Notes: a model not told the origin generated them from the sequence alone. DNA of 64,000 nt from Patagioenas fasciata (GCF_037038585.1 NC_092520.1:191498604-191562603), one strand, 5' to 3'. Shown: positions 35,401 through 45,299, numbered from the stretch's first letter. Made by a program: numbers and translations.

Positions 35401-38400
35401 GTAACCATACATGGTTTTAACCACAAAGCAGCAGCCGTTTGCAAATACAAATTTTATTCAGCTGAGCTGAAACTAAGGACAGATAGCCTGATACTAATCA
35501 CTTGATACTAATTCATACCAGAGATCACAGTAAACTCTTAAAGATGAAATTTTTTCTTACCATCAGGTTTAGACCTTAGATGTCCACGAGGGATAAAACA
35601 ATCTTGGAAAGAATTGTACTCTTCTAGAACTGCCATATTTATATCCAGTAAAATTTTTCCCATCACAAGACATGCACCTTCCCCATCAGGTGTAGACAGC
35701 TCAATAAATGAAGATGAGAGAGGCATATAGAGCTCATCACTAGGAAGCACCTGACAGTACAGTGGCCTTAAGCATCCACTGTTACCAGAATCTGTGACAT
35801 CTTCAGAAGGGGCTCCAGAAAACGTAGTACAGAACATTTTGAAATGTTAATTATAATAAATTCTTTGTATTGTATTTAGAACCTCTCTAGGCATCTGTCC
35901 CAGACTACAGACAGCCCTACAATAAATGCAAACTGTTCTAGTTAACATCTGAAACAAAATTCTGCCACATCGTTCTTAAAGATCCCCATAAAACCTAATT
36001 CTCTGACAAATCCTTATTTCATCCAGAACTGCACTAAGAGGTCAGTTCAACCACAATAACTCTTCTTTATTTGCAATAAGAGACCTAGCCGTTACAAATG
36101 CGTAGAACACAAATCCCAGGAAATTACAGACTAATACATTTTACATAACTGTTAATGCCAATTTGATTTTAATCCTGCAATTCTACAAAAAAAGAAAAAA
36201 AATCTTAAATCTGTACCACTCAAAATGTCATATGAAAAGACAGAAGGCTTTTTCCATGCAGCTTCAATGTATGCAGAAAATCCAAGCAAACAAGCCCCAC
36301 TAAACAAAAATTCCCCACAGCATTTCAAGCATGGATCATGTGAGTACAGAAATGTGACTGTTCTGGTTTTTCAGTTTTAAAGGTAATTATGCATTGAAAC
36401 CCACTAAAAGAAGCAGGTGTTTCGTTTATTTTTTTTTCCCAATAGAATTTCACTGCATATGGAGAGTAAACAAAAACCTGCTGATCCTACATACTATCAG
36501 CATATAACTAGAAAAAAAAAATGTTGTATTTGCTCTAGTCTGAATTGCAAATACTGAAATGCAGAGTCTGTACAGAGTCTAACCCCTGAGGCTATAACCC
36601 ATACCCTGACCATGTCTCACCTGTGACTACAGAGGGCATGACCACACTCAACTCTTTGCCAGCAGAGAGGCCAGCTAATTCTATAAGAATATGGCAGAAT
36701 CAGACAAGGAAAATGAATAGGCTGCAAAAGAGTACATGGATGTCCCAGGGAAACAGCTCACTAAAGAGCAGGGATGTTCAGAGCTTTGACCAGGGATTAT
36801 AACCTGAAACATTGGGCATAAACCTATGCCTTCGACAGAATATTCAGGATTGAGGCACAGGACCAATGAATGCAAGTTCAGCATTCTTCTCGGAAAAAAA
36901 AAAAAAAAAAGTTGTTGCCTGAGGTCTTACAGGATGAATTATGGAGACTATTTTGAGCACAAAAGTTTTTGCAGGGTTAGTTTTCTTAAATCTGTTCCAA
37001 TCACAGATAGCAATCTAGACAAACATATTGTTTGTGTTACAGTTGCTACATTTTTGTGTAGCCTTTGTCTCTACTTTAAACGCTATGAACAGTGTAGGTA
37101 ACACTACAGAATTACCACTGCTGCTTTCCTTTTGGGCTGCTCTGCAGATATTTCCATCAGAGATGCGCTGTTTAGGTGAGCAGAAGCAAATGTCACTCAA
37201 GACGCAAAACAGTTAAAACCTTCTGAAAGCTCAGAAAAGCTGGTAAGATGATCATGGATGGTATTACTATGAATGTTTCAGAACTAAACAACCCAGTCCC
37301 AGCTGAAGGAATCGATACTAAAAATGCCTGGTCTAAACTGATGATTGCCCAAACTTCCTCAAAAAAAGTTTACGAAAAAGATTAACTTTTTTTGAAAAGT
37401 ATTGCGCATGGGGGCGGCGGTGGGTGGGTGGGGGGCTTTATTTGGATATAAAAGATATCAGTAGTTCCCATAATTAAGAATTAGTCAAGGATTACCTGTT
37501 TCGGTCACCAACCAAGATGCTTGGATGTCTTGGTTAGTATAAATTTAAGACTACCTCCTCAGGCTCTAAGGGGACCTCAGATGATCAGTTGACTGTACCC
37601 TTGCTCGAGCAGCAAACTAACACGATTCACATCACCAACAGAAATATCACAGGAGAAATCACTTTTTAATGTCAGTGTGAATGCAGAACTACAAAGACTC
37701 CAAACTTGATGTTCACAGATGGGCATTTTTCACTTGATTTTAGAATAGATGGTAATTTTTTTTTAAATCAAATTGATACCTAGTTTTGACTCCTTCCATC
37801 AATTTACTGAGAGGATCTCCAGAGAAATCCGTATCTTCATGCCAGTCAAATGTATTTCTGAGAGGCAAATAGATTCGAATAAGCCTTCATGAAAAAAGTT
37901 TCATACTGATAAACATATGACCAAAAGTCTGTGTTACACAGTTAGCTGGATACATTGAAATAGAAATTTTATTAATGTTTTATGACATCAGTCATCATTA
38001 TGGCTGCCTTTAGACAAATAAGCTAACTTTTAATTTCAGCATTCATTTCTGTGTAGTGATCCTATGCACAAATACTCTGAAGACCAAGCAGCAAATGCAA
38101 GATACAAAGTTTTCTTCCCAGTTGAAGCTCAAGAGCCTCTGTCCTATTTGCAACAAAACATGCTCCTCCAAAAACATTCTTTACAAATGCCAGCTAAGCC
38201 ACAAATCTTTCAAGCTACACCATAGAACAGAAACCAAACATATTAGCCTGCAGGATAAGTTTACTGCTTTTGCCACCTCATGACTATCCTGAACAATTCC
38301 CAAACAAAGCTGTACATAAACAGTAAGTAACAGTAGTAGGAAAAAATAAAATGCAGTGATTCATGCAAGAAGCTTACCATTTGGTGGGTCTCGTCTTTTT

Positions 38401-41400
38401 TCTGTTGAAAAAAAAAAAAATAAAGAAAGTTGTATTTATTCACAGGTATCACAGGAAATAATAAATCTAAATTTTAGTTTCCAGTGACCTCAAACTCAAG
38501 AATCTACTACTACCCTTAAAGCCTACTTGTTGTGCAACTGAAACAAAGCATTACAGAAAAATAAAAACTCAATCTTGGATAATAAGCACAGGTTTCAAGT
38601 AAGCAAACTGAATATGAACATAATGAGATAGCTACTGAGTTGGTTTAAAATATCTGACTCCAAATTAAGGTGAAATATTCAAAATGCAGCTGGTTTGGTA
38701 CAACCTATCAATGCAAGATTTTTGAAACATTATGTGTTTTGATTTCCACTGAATGAGACTGTTCATTGATTTTTATTTGAAATAAAATAAGCACTTTTAT
38801 ACAATATTGTTCTCCCTTTGTTTTATGCGAAGAAAATAGGAAGGGCAAGACACTTCACCTATGTTATCCAACAGGTAACTGAATAATGTGGAAGAGAACC
38901 AGAAGTTCCTTAGCACTAATCTGATAGTCTCTTCACAAAGGTAAACTGTTTCACAGACCATGAAGAATTTGGCTTGATAGTTAAAAATGCAGTTGTAAAC
39001 ATTTCACACCTCAGTGCTCTCAGCCTACAACAGTAAATTCTCCTTTAAAGGAGATTTCCCTCACTATTAATTCCTAACCACCAGATTTACCTGCCCTGCA
39101 AGCGTCCTTCAAAACCCCCAGTAATTGTGTACCTACACACACACACTACACTATTTGTGCACCTACACACACTTGAGAATTTCTCATTTAGCAGTATCCA
39201 TATGGGCAAGCAGTTTGCCATCTCACCACATCAAAAAACATGGCTGTATAGTCAAGGCTGTACAGTCAAGGCTGTACATCCCTCCCTTTAAGATCTGGAG
39301 TATCTGAAACCTAACAGACTTTCAAGAGTTTTGCAATAGGAATTTGTAAAAGACATTTTCAGCAAGGTATTCATAGGTATTCATAGAAGTGTTAAGTGGC
39401 ACTGGGCCAAATAATGGGAATCCATTACGATTTCCATTAGAAGAAAGAGTTCAAGAGAAAAGGTAGTGGAAAACAAAGCAAGATGTTTTAAACACTTCCT
39501 GTAATTTCGCTAGGTAGATACAAGGTTAATTTATGGCCCATAGATACTAGACCTGTTTTTCTGTGGTTCCCACTGCTGAGTAGAAAATAGGAACTCCTGT
39601 TCTGAACTGCAGTTGACCTGAGTGGATAGTGGCAGATTTCTCCTTTTTTGAAAATGGAGATGCCTATTGACCCAAAACTGATCAACTTCACCAGCTGCCT
39701 ATATCCAGAAAATACAGCTCCCTTTGGTAAGTAGTCCTGGAAACAAGATGGATCTCCGCTGAGACTTGAATCCAATGCAAGCTGAGCACTTAAGAGATGC
39801 CCCCGTCTCCCAGGCAGCAAAAACAAAAGCTGTGACCAAAGATGCAGAAAAAGAGAAGTCCTCTATATTAAGTATCCAGCTTGACGTTTATAAAGTGTGT
39901 TAGGAAGCACATCAGGAGTTAAAAGCTTGTGGAGGGAAAAAGCAGCATCAGAGAGGGCTAACAGAGCTCCCACCCATGAGCGGTCCACAAAAGTTAGTCA
40001 AGAAACTGAGTGCTCAGTATGTGGAAAGGACACTCGTGTGTGTGTACACACTGCCATTTCTGAGGCAAGATAATAAAAACTAATGGTACCTACATGCAAG
40101 AATACCCAAAGTGAGAATGTACTACACTGATAAATACTGAAAAAAGAAACACTGTGTTTACCCTGTTTACCCAGGGAACTATTTGGCATAGGCTTAAGGA
40201 GAGATTATTTAAGTAAATCTACCAAAGAAATTAACTAATTATAGTAATTTCTCCCTAACCTAAGGTTAAGAATTGACTTGAAAAGTAAATTATTAAATGA
40301 GAATTTAGCTAGATGAAAACCAGCCTGATATTAAAAAGATTAAGACAACACATCAATAATTATTTCTCTGCCTTTCTCCCTTATTCTGTTCTATTGGATA
40401 TCTCGTACATTTACAAGCTTTTGTACATTCCCTATTTAGGGTCAAACCTTCACCTCTCTGGAACTCCAGATGCATTTACTCAGGAGTTGTCTGTATACTA
40501 GAGTGCGTTTCATGCTGAGTGAGGAAGAGCAGAATACCATTGCCTCCTCTTGCAGCTGTCAGACAATATTTTGTGTACTAGTCTTGGCACCACAACAGAG
40601 TTTTGAGATCCAGAACTGCTGTTCTTGCTACCTTCCAACAACACAAACTTTCCATAAGACTCCTGGAGAAGTCTCCTAACAAGTCCTGAACAGTATAACA
40701 GGCTGCTAAGTGATCACGTGGAGTACTCCTTCAGTTGAAAGCATGTCAGTCGTCATTGCTAAGAAATGACACATATTTTGGAAGCCATGGGAGTAAAGAC
40801 CCCATTAAAACAGAGAAGCATCAAAACTACCAGACTATTTCCTCTGTTTTGAGAGGTTAAGACGCATTAGAATACACACACGCAATTTATACATACATTA
40901 TAAATAAGATACATCTTCCATATATCATTTATTTTATCTATAAATTTATGCATAAATCAATGTATGTTTTATATAATCATTTATAAATAAATAAACACCA
41001 CCAGCAAATCGGCTTTGACTTGGGCAACTGCAAAGCCCATTATTTTAAAAGCAAAATTCGATATAGTCACATTGATGACAAATACAGAACTCCATCTGGT
41101 GGATTGACTAAGTAATCTCATTACTGTTTTCAATTCTCATTTTGCAGCTCTTAACAAGCAAAAAAACCAAACTTGTAGGCTTTTTGTTTTGTTTTTAACT
41201 CATGTTGTCTTGAAGTTGTAAGCATTTGGGGAAGGGGAGCTGTTTGTTAGAATACAATGTATGGACTAAGCTTATCTTACAACATGAACTTGGGCACACA
41301 AACCAAGATATTAGCCTATGTGGAAGGACAGAGGTCAAGCTCTGTCCTGTGAACAGGAGGTTTGACTCAACAGCTATTTTCAAAGTTTGCTGTGGCCAAT

Positions 41401-44400
41401 AATGCAAATGTATTTCCTCCGAAGTCAAGTCTATGCACTGTAGCACTGTGTTTTAGACACATAAGTGAGTGAAACTTCAGGAACAGAAGATGCAAACTGA
41501 TGCAAGACTACTTTTACACAAGTATGAGAAATATTACTAATGCCACTTCTTAATGAATCCACTTCTCATGAACCCCTATGAACTTATTCTACTTTTGAAC
41601 AGAAGGAATCTTAAAGAAGCCATTTAAGCTTCTCAAATAAATGCTCCGCACCTGAGTCACCACACCTGAATGAAATCCAAGTGAACACATACAGATCATG
41701 TACGTTCCCAAGAATACCTGCAAGGACGGCACTCCAAGATGAAAGCTTTCTCCCCTTACATTAGTCTACACTGCATTGCTAGGGCAATTCAATTCGAGAA
41801 TGGACCACAAAAATGCATCCTGTAACTTGAACACAAATCCACGCTACAGCTTAAAGCAAGCCTGAGCACATCCATGTGTTCCCAGCGTATGTTTTATATC
41901 ACCTTATTCTTCACAGACACATGGCTGTCAGACAGGCAAGTTGTTTATGGACTCCTTGGAAAAAGACCAACACGAGATCTGTAGGAAGTCTGAGCTCTCT
42001 TTAAAACACGGACCATGTTCCTAAGGCATCTTGCAGCTGCAAAAAGTGTAGTGTCCTTCAGGCTGTCTGTGCTGTTATGGACAGTATAGGTACATCATAT
42101 CTTCTGTTCACTAGTTTTGAATAAAAGATATTTCGCTACTAAATGCTGGACCAATGCCAAAAACTCATTCACATAAACTACTGAATATACCATATGGTAA
42201 AATCTGTTACAACCCACTTGGGTTGAATTTAAACAAACCAGTTATAAACAGCCCAGAGCTAAAAGAGGGTTTAATCAAATGCAAAAACAGCTTACAGAAA
42301 GATTTCTAGTTTTCCTGCTGACAGCTTACCATTTTTGCTTCTTCCTGATCTATACTTTCAAACACCACAACCCTGAAGTCTCAGCTTACAGGGAAACTTA
42401 GAGCAAAGAGCACCAAATTACATTATTTCAGAAAAATATTATTTTTGCACAATAAAAAAGCAAGCTTTAATAACACAATTACTCCTAAACATAAATATGG
42501 CAGTAGTGCTGCCAGCAGCTTTCAGACACAGAAGTAGCTTCCTGCCTCCCCCCAAAACAACATAAACAAGCCTGAATTTAAGATTAATATGAATATTTAC
42601 CAGATTTTCTCTGTCGTCGTCCAAGTAAATCTGTTACTGTTTTGCGGAATAGTTTAGCTTCTTCTTCATTAGCAAAATTAAGACCAACTTGACATGTCTG
42701 AAAAACATTAATATTCCCCCACCCATGACTAAGAAAATGTTTCAAAGCCTTTCTTAAATGTCTTCTTACACCGTCTGAAGGTGTTATCAGAAAAAATAAT
42801 GACTGCAAATTCAGAACCAAGTCTTAGCGAGACTTTCTATCTTAGGAATGTTTGTCTACTAATCAAGTTTCTAGAGCTCATGGCTAACAAATCTGAGCAA
42901 AATCTTGTAGCTTGGAATCAAAGCAGGGAGAGGAAAATTTCTGCTTTAAGAACATATGACAGTTCACAAGCATCATCTGCAAGTCTAAATGCGATTTCAT
43001 TAAAGGGAATTGAAAATAAAGAACTGCATTTTATGCTTTTGTCCTGTGGATTAAGTTTTCTAGTGGAGATACAAGAAAAATCCTTTTATAAATAAGCTTA
43101 AAAAGCTTAAAGGAAGACAGGTAATAGTTTACTTTCATAAATAATTTACAGAATGAAATAAAAACCTCAGTTATATTAGAAGAAACTACTGTTCAAATAG
43201 AAGGTATTTTAAAATAGGTATTCAAAGATATTGAGACTCACATCTCCAGCAAAGGTATGAAAATATCCTCTAGGACTATTATATACAAAATTATTGTACA
43301 GCTCCTGCTCCCACAGTAATTTCCCATCCTGAAAAAAAGAAAAAAAAATTCAAAAAACTTAGAAATTGCAGAGTTTAGCTTCTTTCACAATAGAATCTAT
43401 TAAGAGTTGGAAGCTGCATGGCATTAAGAATCTACCTTGCTATTAAGCCAACAAATGAGCTCAATCAAAATAAAAAAATACTGGAACTTGTGGAAGTGCT
43501 GTGGAAGACTATTCTATTAGGTCACTGTTCTGTTTAAATTCCTACATGCTTTCATAAAATATCCTTCAAGTTCTACAATCCTGCAATAGTGATACTGAGA
43601 GCAGTAATAGTGACCAGCGACAGGAATACAGCCATAACAGCAATAGCAATAATAACAGGAAACTGGAAATCTTCTTTATCTCAGGCTTGAAAACAGTTAA
43701 CTTAAAGAAAACAAAAAACTCATATTTTTAAGAATTTTTGTATCTTTAAATGTCATTACAGTCCAGTACCCAAGGAACAGGTTTCTCATTAAGTCTAATA
43801 TTCAAGTGACCTAATGACAAAGTCAAATGCAAGCGCCAAGAGACAACCCTGAACAAATCTGAGAGACTTCAAGCACTGGATGCTGACAGATAACAAGCTG
43901 TTCCTGGCTACAGAGATAACAGGAAGCTTTCCAAAGTCTCAAAGTCAGTAGGACTTATGCTTCTTGGTATCATTTTTGTTATGAAAACACATGTTGGACA
44001 TTTCATCTTTTAGTTTCCACTGGCTTGGGTGAAATATTACAATAGGACAAAGATTTTCAGTATGAATGTGTATATTGTGGTAGGGAAAAAAAATGAACAC
44101 CTTGTTTGTCCTGCAGTTTCCACATACACCAACACACTAATCAAAAATATTGTTTCCACCTGTACAGAAGACAGCATCTGTTTTGCTAATATCACCCAAA
44201 GTAGTGACACCCACTATAATTTTGACAGCTATCCATATCAGTGACACTATACTTTCACTGGTTTGACTACTCGGAGGACAGCTTCTGCGAGCTGTAAGAA
44301 AATTGTATCTGATATTTATTTCATCCATAAAACCTGACATCTATGAAATAATTTAAATTTAGAATACCTGAGAAAGTTGCACTTGCCTATTAATAAGCAC

Positions 44401-44671
44401 TGTAATCGCACTGCTCAAAGCACAACCATTATTTGACAATTTCTATGAGCTTGTAGCTACGGCAACCAACACTCAATTCAAAATGAAGAATACAACCAAG
44501 CTTAAAGAGTCTGAAAAATGAAAAAATGATGCTTACCTTAATATCAAATATTCTGATAAAATATGACCTCTGCGGATTGTCCTTTACAAGGCAAGCTACA
44601 CCACAGCATTTCTTTGACCACATGCCATTGCGATCTGCTGCATATATCTGAACAACTGCTGAAGACATCGT
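23416..44671 (-). CDS. WASL: N-WASP (neural Wiskott-Aldrich syndrome protein), exons 11 to 2
   Basis: N-WASP activates the Arp2/3 complex to nucleate branched actin when autoinhibition is released by Cdc42-GTP, PIP2 and SH3 proteins. The coding parts, in transcription order, are 44671-44537, 43328-43242, 42697-42601, 38401-38378, 33875-33707, 30684-30642, 30234-30081, 27007-26487, 25005-24897 and 23477-23416: 1401 bases, 466 residues plus stop, all GT-AG and in phase. The domain order is WH1/EVH1 (exons 2-4), basic region and CRIB/GBD (exons 5-8), proline-rich region, two WH2 motifs (exon 9), central connector (exon 10) and acidic tail with Trp (exon 11). Exon 1 (about 39 residues) is not found and must lie beyond 64000. 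The total of about 505 fits the family. Sequence is nearly identical to mammalian N-WASP except in proline-rich linkers. No damage is seen. Confidence 0.97.
23478..24896 (-). other. WASL: WASL intron 10
   Basis: Donor GTGAGT at 24896 and acceptor CTTACAG at 23478. Contains an A run at about 24622-24642 (T run in the transcript). Nothing else is recognised. Confidence 0.85.
24897..25005 (-). CDS. WASL: WASL exon 10: connector region
   Basis: 109 bases encoding [17 protein letters not shown] followed by [19 protein letters not shown]. The amphipathic [14 protein letters not shown] helix is the central (C) region, which binds the GBD in the autoinhibited state and Arp2/3 when active. Phase 0 in, phase 1 out. 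Donor CTTCAG|GTGAGT. Confidence 0.95.
25006..26486 (-). other. WASL: WASL intron 9
   Basis: Begins with GTGAGT after exon 9 and ends with TTCCAAG before exon 10. Contains an A run at 25504-25523 and an antisense CR1 fragment at about 25975-26325. Confidence 0.85.
25975..26325 (+). mobile_element. CR1 LINE 3' fragment, antisense to WASL
   Basis: GACCTCATTAATGTTTATAA through the CR1 ORF2 C-terminus (the frame ending at 26228 reads [27 protein letters not shown]) to a 3' end around TTGGATTAGATGATCTTTTG with tail sequence near 26325. 5'-truncated. The ORF2 C-terminal frame is open up to its stop at 26226-26228. It lies about 160 bases from the exon 9 donor. Confidence 0.92.
26487..27007 (-). CDS. 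WASL: WASL exon 9: proline-rich region and two WH2 motifs
   Basis: 521 bases. About 115 residues of proline runs ([30 protein letters not shown]) bind SH3 proteins such as Grb2 and Nck and bind profilin. Two WH2 (verprolin) G-actin-binding motifs follow: [19 protein letters not shown] and [17 protein letters not shown]. The acceptor is TTTCAG and the donor is AAATCT|GTGAGT. Compared with mammalian N-WASP as I recall it, most changes are in the linker between proline runs ([18 protein letters not shown]). The exon is the GC-rich island of this locus and gives long false open frames on the other strand. Confidence 0.96.
27008..30080 (-). other. WASL: WASL intron 8
   Basis: Donor GTGGGG, acceptor TTTCAG. 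Holds a T run at about 28448-28467 and an A/C-rich tract at 28541-28600. No exon or transposon is recognised. Confidence 0.8.
28541..28600 (+). repeat. A/C-rich low-complexity tract
   Basis: An A run followed by AACC/AAAAC/CAC words with almost no G or T. In WASL intron 8. Confidence 0.8.
30081..30234 (-). CDS. WASL: WASL exon 8: GTPase-binding/autoinhibitory domain
   Basis: 154 bases encoding [36 protein letters not shown] and [15 protein letters not shown]. This is the hydrophobic GBD fold that masks the connector helix. The Tyr in KVIYDFIE corresponds to the Src-family-phosphorylated Tyr256 of mammalian N-WASP. Acceptor TTGCAG; donor CAAG|GTGGGG. Confidence 0.96.
30235..30641 (-). other. 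WASL: WASL intron 7
   Basis: 407 bases, donor GTAAGT, acceptor TTGCAG. Nothing else is recognised. Confidence 0.85.
30642..30684 (-). CDS. WASL: WASL exon 7: CRIB core (43-base exon)
   Basis: Encodes [14 protein letters not shown], with one leading base completing the Gln codon. With the end of exon 6 it makes the CRIB motif (I-G-T-P-x-N-F-x-H-x-x-H-V-G) that binds Cdc42-GTP. Acceptor CTTTTAG; donor GAT|GTAAGT. Confidence 0.95.
30685..33706 (-). other. WASL: WASL intron 6
   Basis: Donor GTAAGG right after exon 6. The first 230 bases of the transcript side include an extended U/G-rich tract (33478-33672 on plus as A/C). No exon or transposon is recognised in the rest. Confidence 0.8.
33478..33672 (+). 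repeat. Long A/C-rich low-complexity tract next to WASL exon 6 donor
   Basis: About 195 bases almost free of G and T, with several A runs of 8-13 and scattered CCC/CAAC words. The transcript strand of WASL is correspondingly U/G-rich, beginning 34 bases after the exon 6 donor. The 60-70-codon open frames seen on both strands here are products of this composition. Confidence 0.9.
33707..33875 (-). CDS. WASL: WASL exon 6: basic region and start of CRIB
   Basis: 169 bases encoding (G)[50 protein letters not shown] and TPSNFQ. The Lys/Arg cluster is the PIP2-binding basic region. IGTPSNFQ begins the CRIB motif. Two bases complete a Gly codon at the start. Acceptor TTCACAG; donor CCA|GTAAGG. Confidence 0.95.
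34047..34088 (+). repeat. A/C-rich low-complexity tract
   Basis: GAAGGAAAAAAAAACCCAAC then CAACCAACAAACCCAAAACC. Short, in WASL intron 5. Confidence 0.8.
35561..35837 (-). CDS. Exon-like ORF in WASL intron 5, possible alternative 5' exon
   Basis: On the WASL strand, an ATG at 35837-35835, 10 bases after an in-frame stop (TAA CAT TTC AAA ATG), opens 92 codons. The unit ends CCTGATG|GTAAGA, a good donor. The final single base puts it in the phase WASL exon 6 needs, so splicing would give ...[15 protein letters not shown]. Visible peptides include [50 protein letters not shown] and [18 protein letters not shown] do not recognise the family, and no WH1 features are present. It may be an alternative first exon, an internal exon of another gene (a weak acceptor AACAG lies at 35779-35783), or an exon remnant. 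Codon-level openness and the donor are seen; expression is not. Confidence 0.35.
37410..37435 (+). other. G-rich run with quadruplex potential
   Basis: G runs of 5, 2, 2, 3, 3 and 6 separated by single C or T bases, the last three as GGGTGGGTGGGGGG. The G strand is the non-transcribed-sense strand of WASL (the transcript carries C). Confidence 0.7.
37780..37857 (-). other. Second exon-like unit in WASL intron 5
   Basis: On the WASL strand a pyrimidine-rich acceptor TATTTGCCTCTCAG is followed by 78 bases with one frame open, reading [15 protein letters not shown] and [10 protein letters not shown], then AG|GTATCA as a possible donor. Its open frame is not the one WASL exon 5 would impose (that frame meets a stop), so it is not a simple cassette exon of WASL. 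It could join 35561-35778 in frame through the AACAG acceptor there. I do not recognise the protein. Confidence 0.25.
38378..38401 (-). CDS. WASL: WASL exon 5: 24-base microexon
   Basis: After TTTTTTTCAACAG, 24 bases read AA AAA AGA CGA GAC CCA CCA AAT G, giving (E)KRRDPPN(G) between RQRKS of exon 4 and PNLPM of exon 6, as in vertebrate N-WASP. Donor G|GTAAGC. The length is a multiple of three and both junctions are phase 1, so skipping it keeps the frame. Confidence 0.93.
38402..42600 (-). other. WASL: WASL intron 4
   Basis: Donor GTAAAT, acceptor TTTCAACAG. Contains a short 14-bp tandem repeat at 39242-39283. Otherwise no exon or transposon is recognised. The 112-codon minus-strand frame at 39488-39826 shows no family features. 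Confidence 0.75.
39242..39283 (+). repeat. 14-bp tandem repeat, three units
   Basis: GGCTGTATAGTCAA, GGCTGTACAGTCAA and GGCTGTACATCCCT in succession. The third unit is diverged in its second half. Confidence 0.85.
42601..42697 (-). CDS. WASL: WASL exon 4: end of WH1/EVH1 domain
   Basis: 97 bases encoding [32 protein letters not shown] plus one base. This is the C-terminal helix of the WH1 (EVH1) domain that binds WIP. The acceptor is TTTTTCAG and the donor TCTG|GTAAAT. The open frame extends left past the acceptor into the intron, which is not coding. Confidence 0.96.
42698..43241 (-). other. WASL: WASL intron 3
   Basis: 544 bases, donor GTGAGT, acceptor TTTTTCAG. The 104-codon frame at 42781-43095 on the plus strand overlaps this intron and has no recognised similarity. 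Confidence 0.8.
43242..43328 (-). CDS. WASL: WASL exon 3: WH1/EVH1 domain
   Basis: 87 bases, 29 codons, phase 0 to 0: [17 protein letters not shown] and [12 protein letters not shown]. This is the central beta-strand part of the WH1 domain, with the conserved LWEQELY motif. Acceptor TTTTTTTCAG; donor GAT|GTGAGT. Confidence 0.96.
43329..44536 (-). other. WASL: WASL intron 2
   Basis: Donor GTAAGC, acceptor TTTTCAG. No exon or transposon is recognised. Confidence 0.8.
44537..44671 (-). CDS. WASL: WASL exon 2: WH1/EVH1 domain, first seen exon
   Basis: 135 bases, 45 codons, phase 0: [36 protein letters not shown] and YFIRIFDIK. The acceptor TTCTTTTTAG precedes ACG ATG. The Met is not the protein start: in the family it follows exon 1 ending KKCV. 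The missing exon 1 would supply the proline-rich N-terminus and the first strands of WH1. Confidence 0.96.
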
Positions 44672-45299
44672 CTAAAAAGAAAAGGTAGCTATTACTTTTA
44701 AGGTAAAAATCACAAATTCTACATTTTGCCTTTTATCAAAACATCTCTTACTTTTGTTCCTTGTTCTAGGCAACAACTCTGATGTTTTCCCAGGTGGTAA
44801 AGTTCAAATGACCCCAAATCACTTCTGTGCTTTAGATTTTCACTTCTACACAAGATTTAGACAGCTTAGGAACCCAACTGAACAATTTATTCATTGTTAC
44901 TCATAAAAATCAGCAAAGAGACTTTAAGAGGCAGACCAGTGACTATGGTGGTCACACAGCGAAGCCCCACTGTGCAACTGCACTTCTTTCTATTCAGTAC
45001 TTCAAAGTAGACAGATAAGCAATACTGGGGCTAGAGCTGTAAATTACACAGTGCCTGGAAACACTCCTGGGTACTGGAACTCAACTGTCTATGTTGCTCA
45101 GTTGCTCAAATGGCCTCTGGCATGATTTTAGCCTATGCCAACTAGCAAATTCTTGGGCACAGTTTGAGAATTCACATGAGCTAGGCTCATTCCCAGCTGG
45201 CAACTTGAAATCATCCTGTTTTCAAACTGAGAGTTTTTAATAAGAGATTAAGATTATTCCACACCAAATCGCTTCAGTCACTGGGAATGTTCCTCAGCA
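44672..45299 (-). other. WASL: WASL intron 1, proximal part
   Basis: No exon is recognised. Exon 1 and a CpG-island promoter are not found anywhere up to 64000. Confidence 0.7.

Larger units (their letters stand above)
33876..38377 (-). other. WASL: WASL intron 5, with exon-like orphan units
   Basis: Donor GTAAGC after exon 5, acceptor TTCACAG before exon 6. Contains two open exon-like units on the WASL strand (35561-35837 and 37780-37857), a G-rich quadruplex-like run (37410-37435) and an A/C tract at 34047-34088. Confidence 0.8.

Noticed and set aside
38056-38283. Zinc-finger-like Cys/His pattern ([12 protein letters not shown]...LHH)
   Set aside because: Spacing does not fit C2H2 or RING fingers, the frame is short, and it lies in WASL intron 5 with no splice signals that fit.
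39488-39826. 112-codon minus-strand ORF in WASL intron 4
   Set aside because: No recognisable family, no convincing splice sites in phase. Most likely chance.
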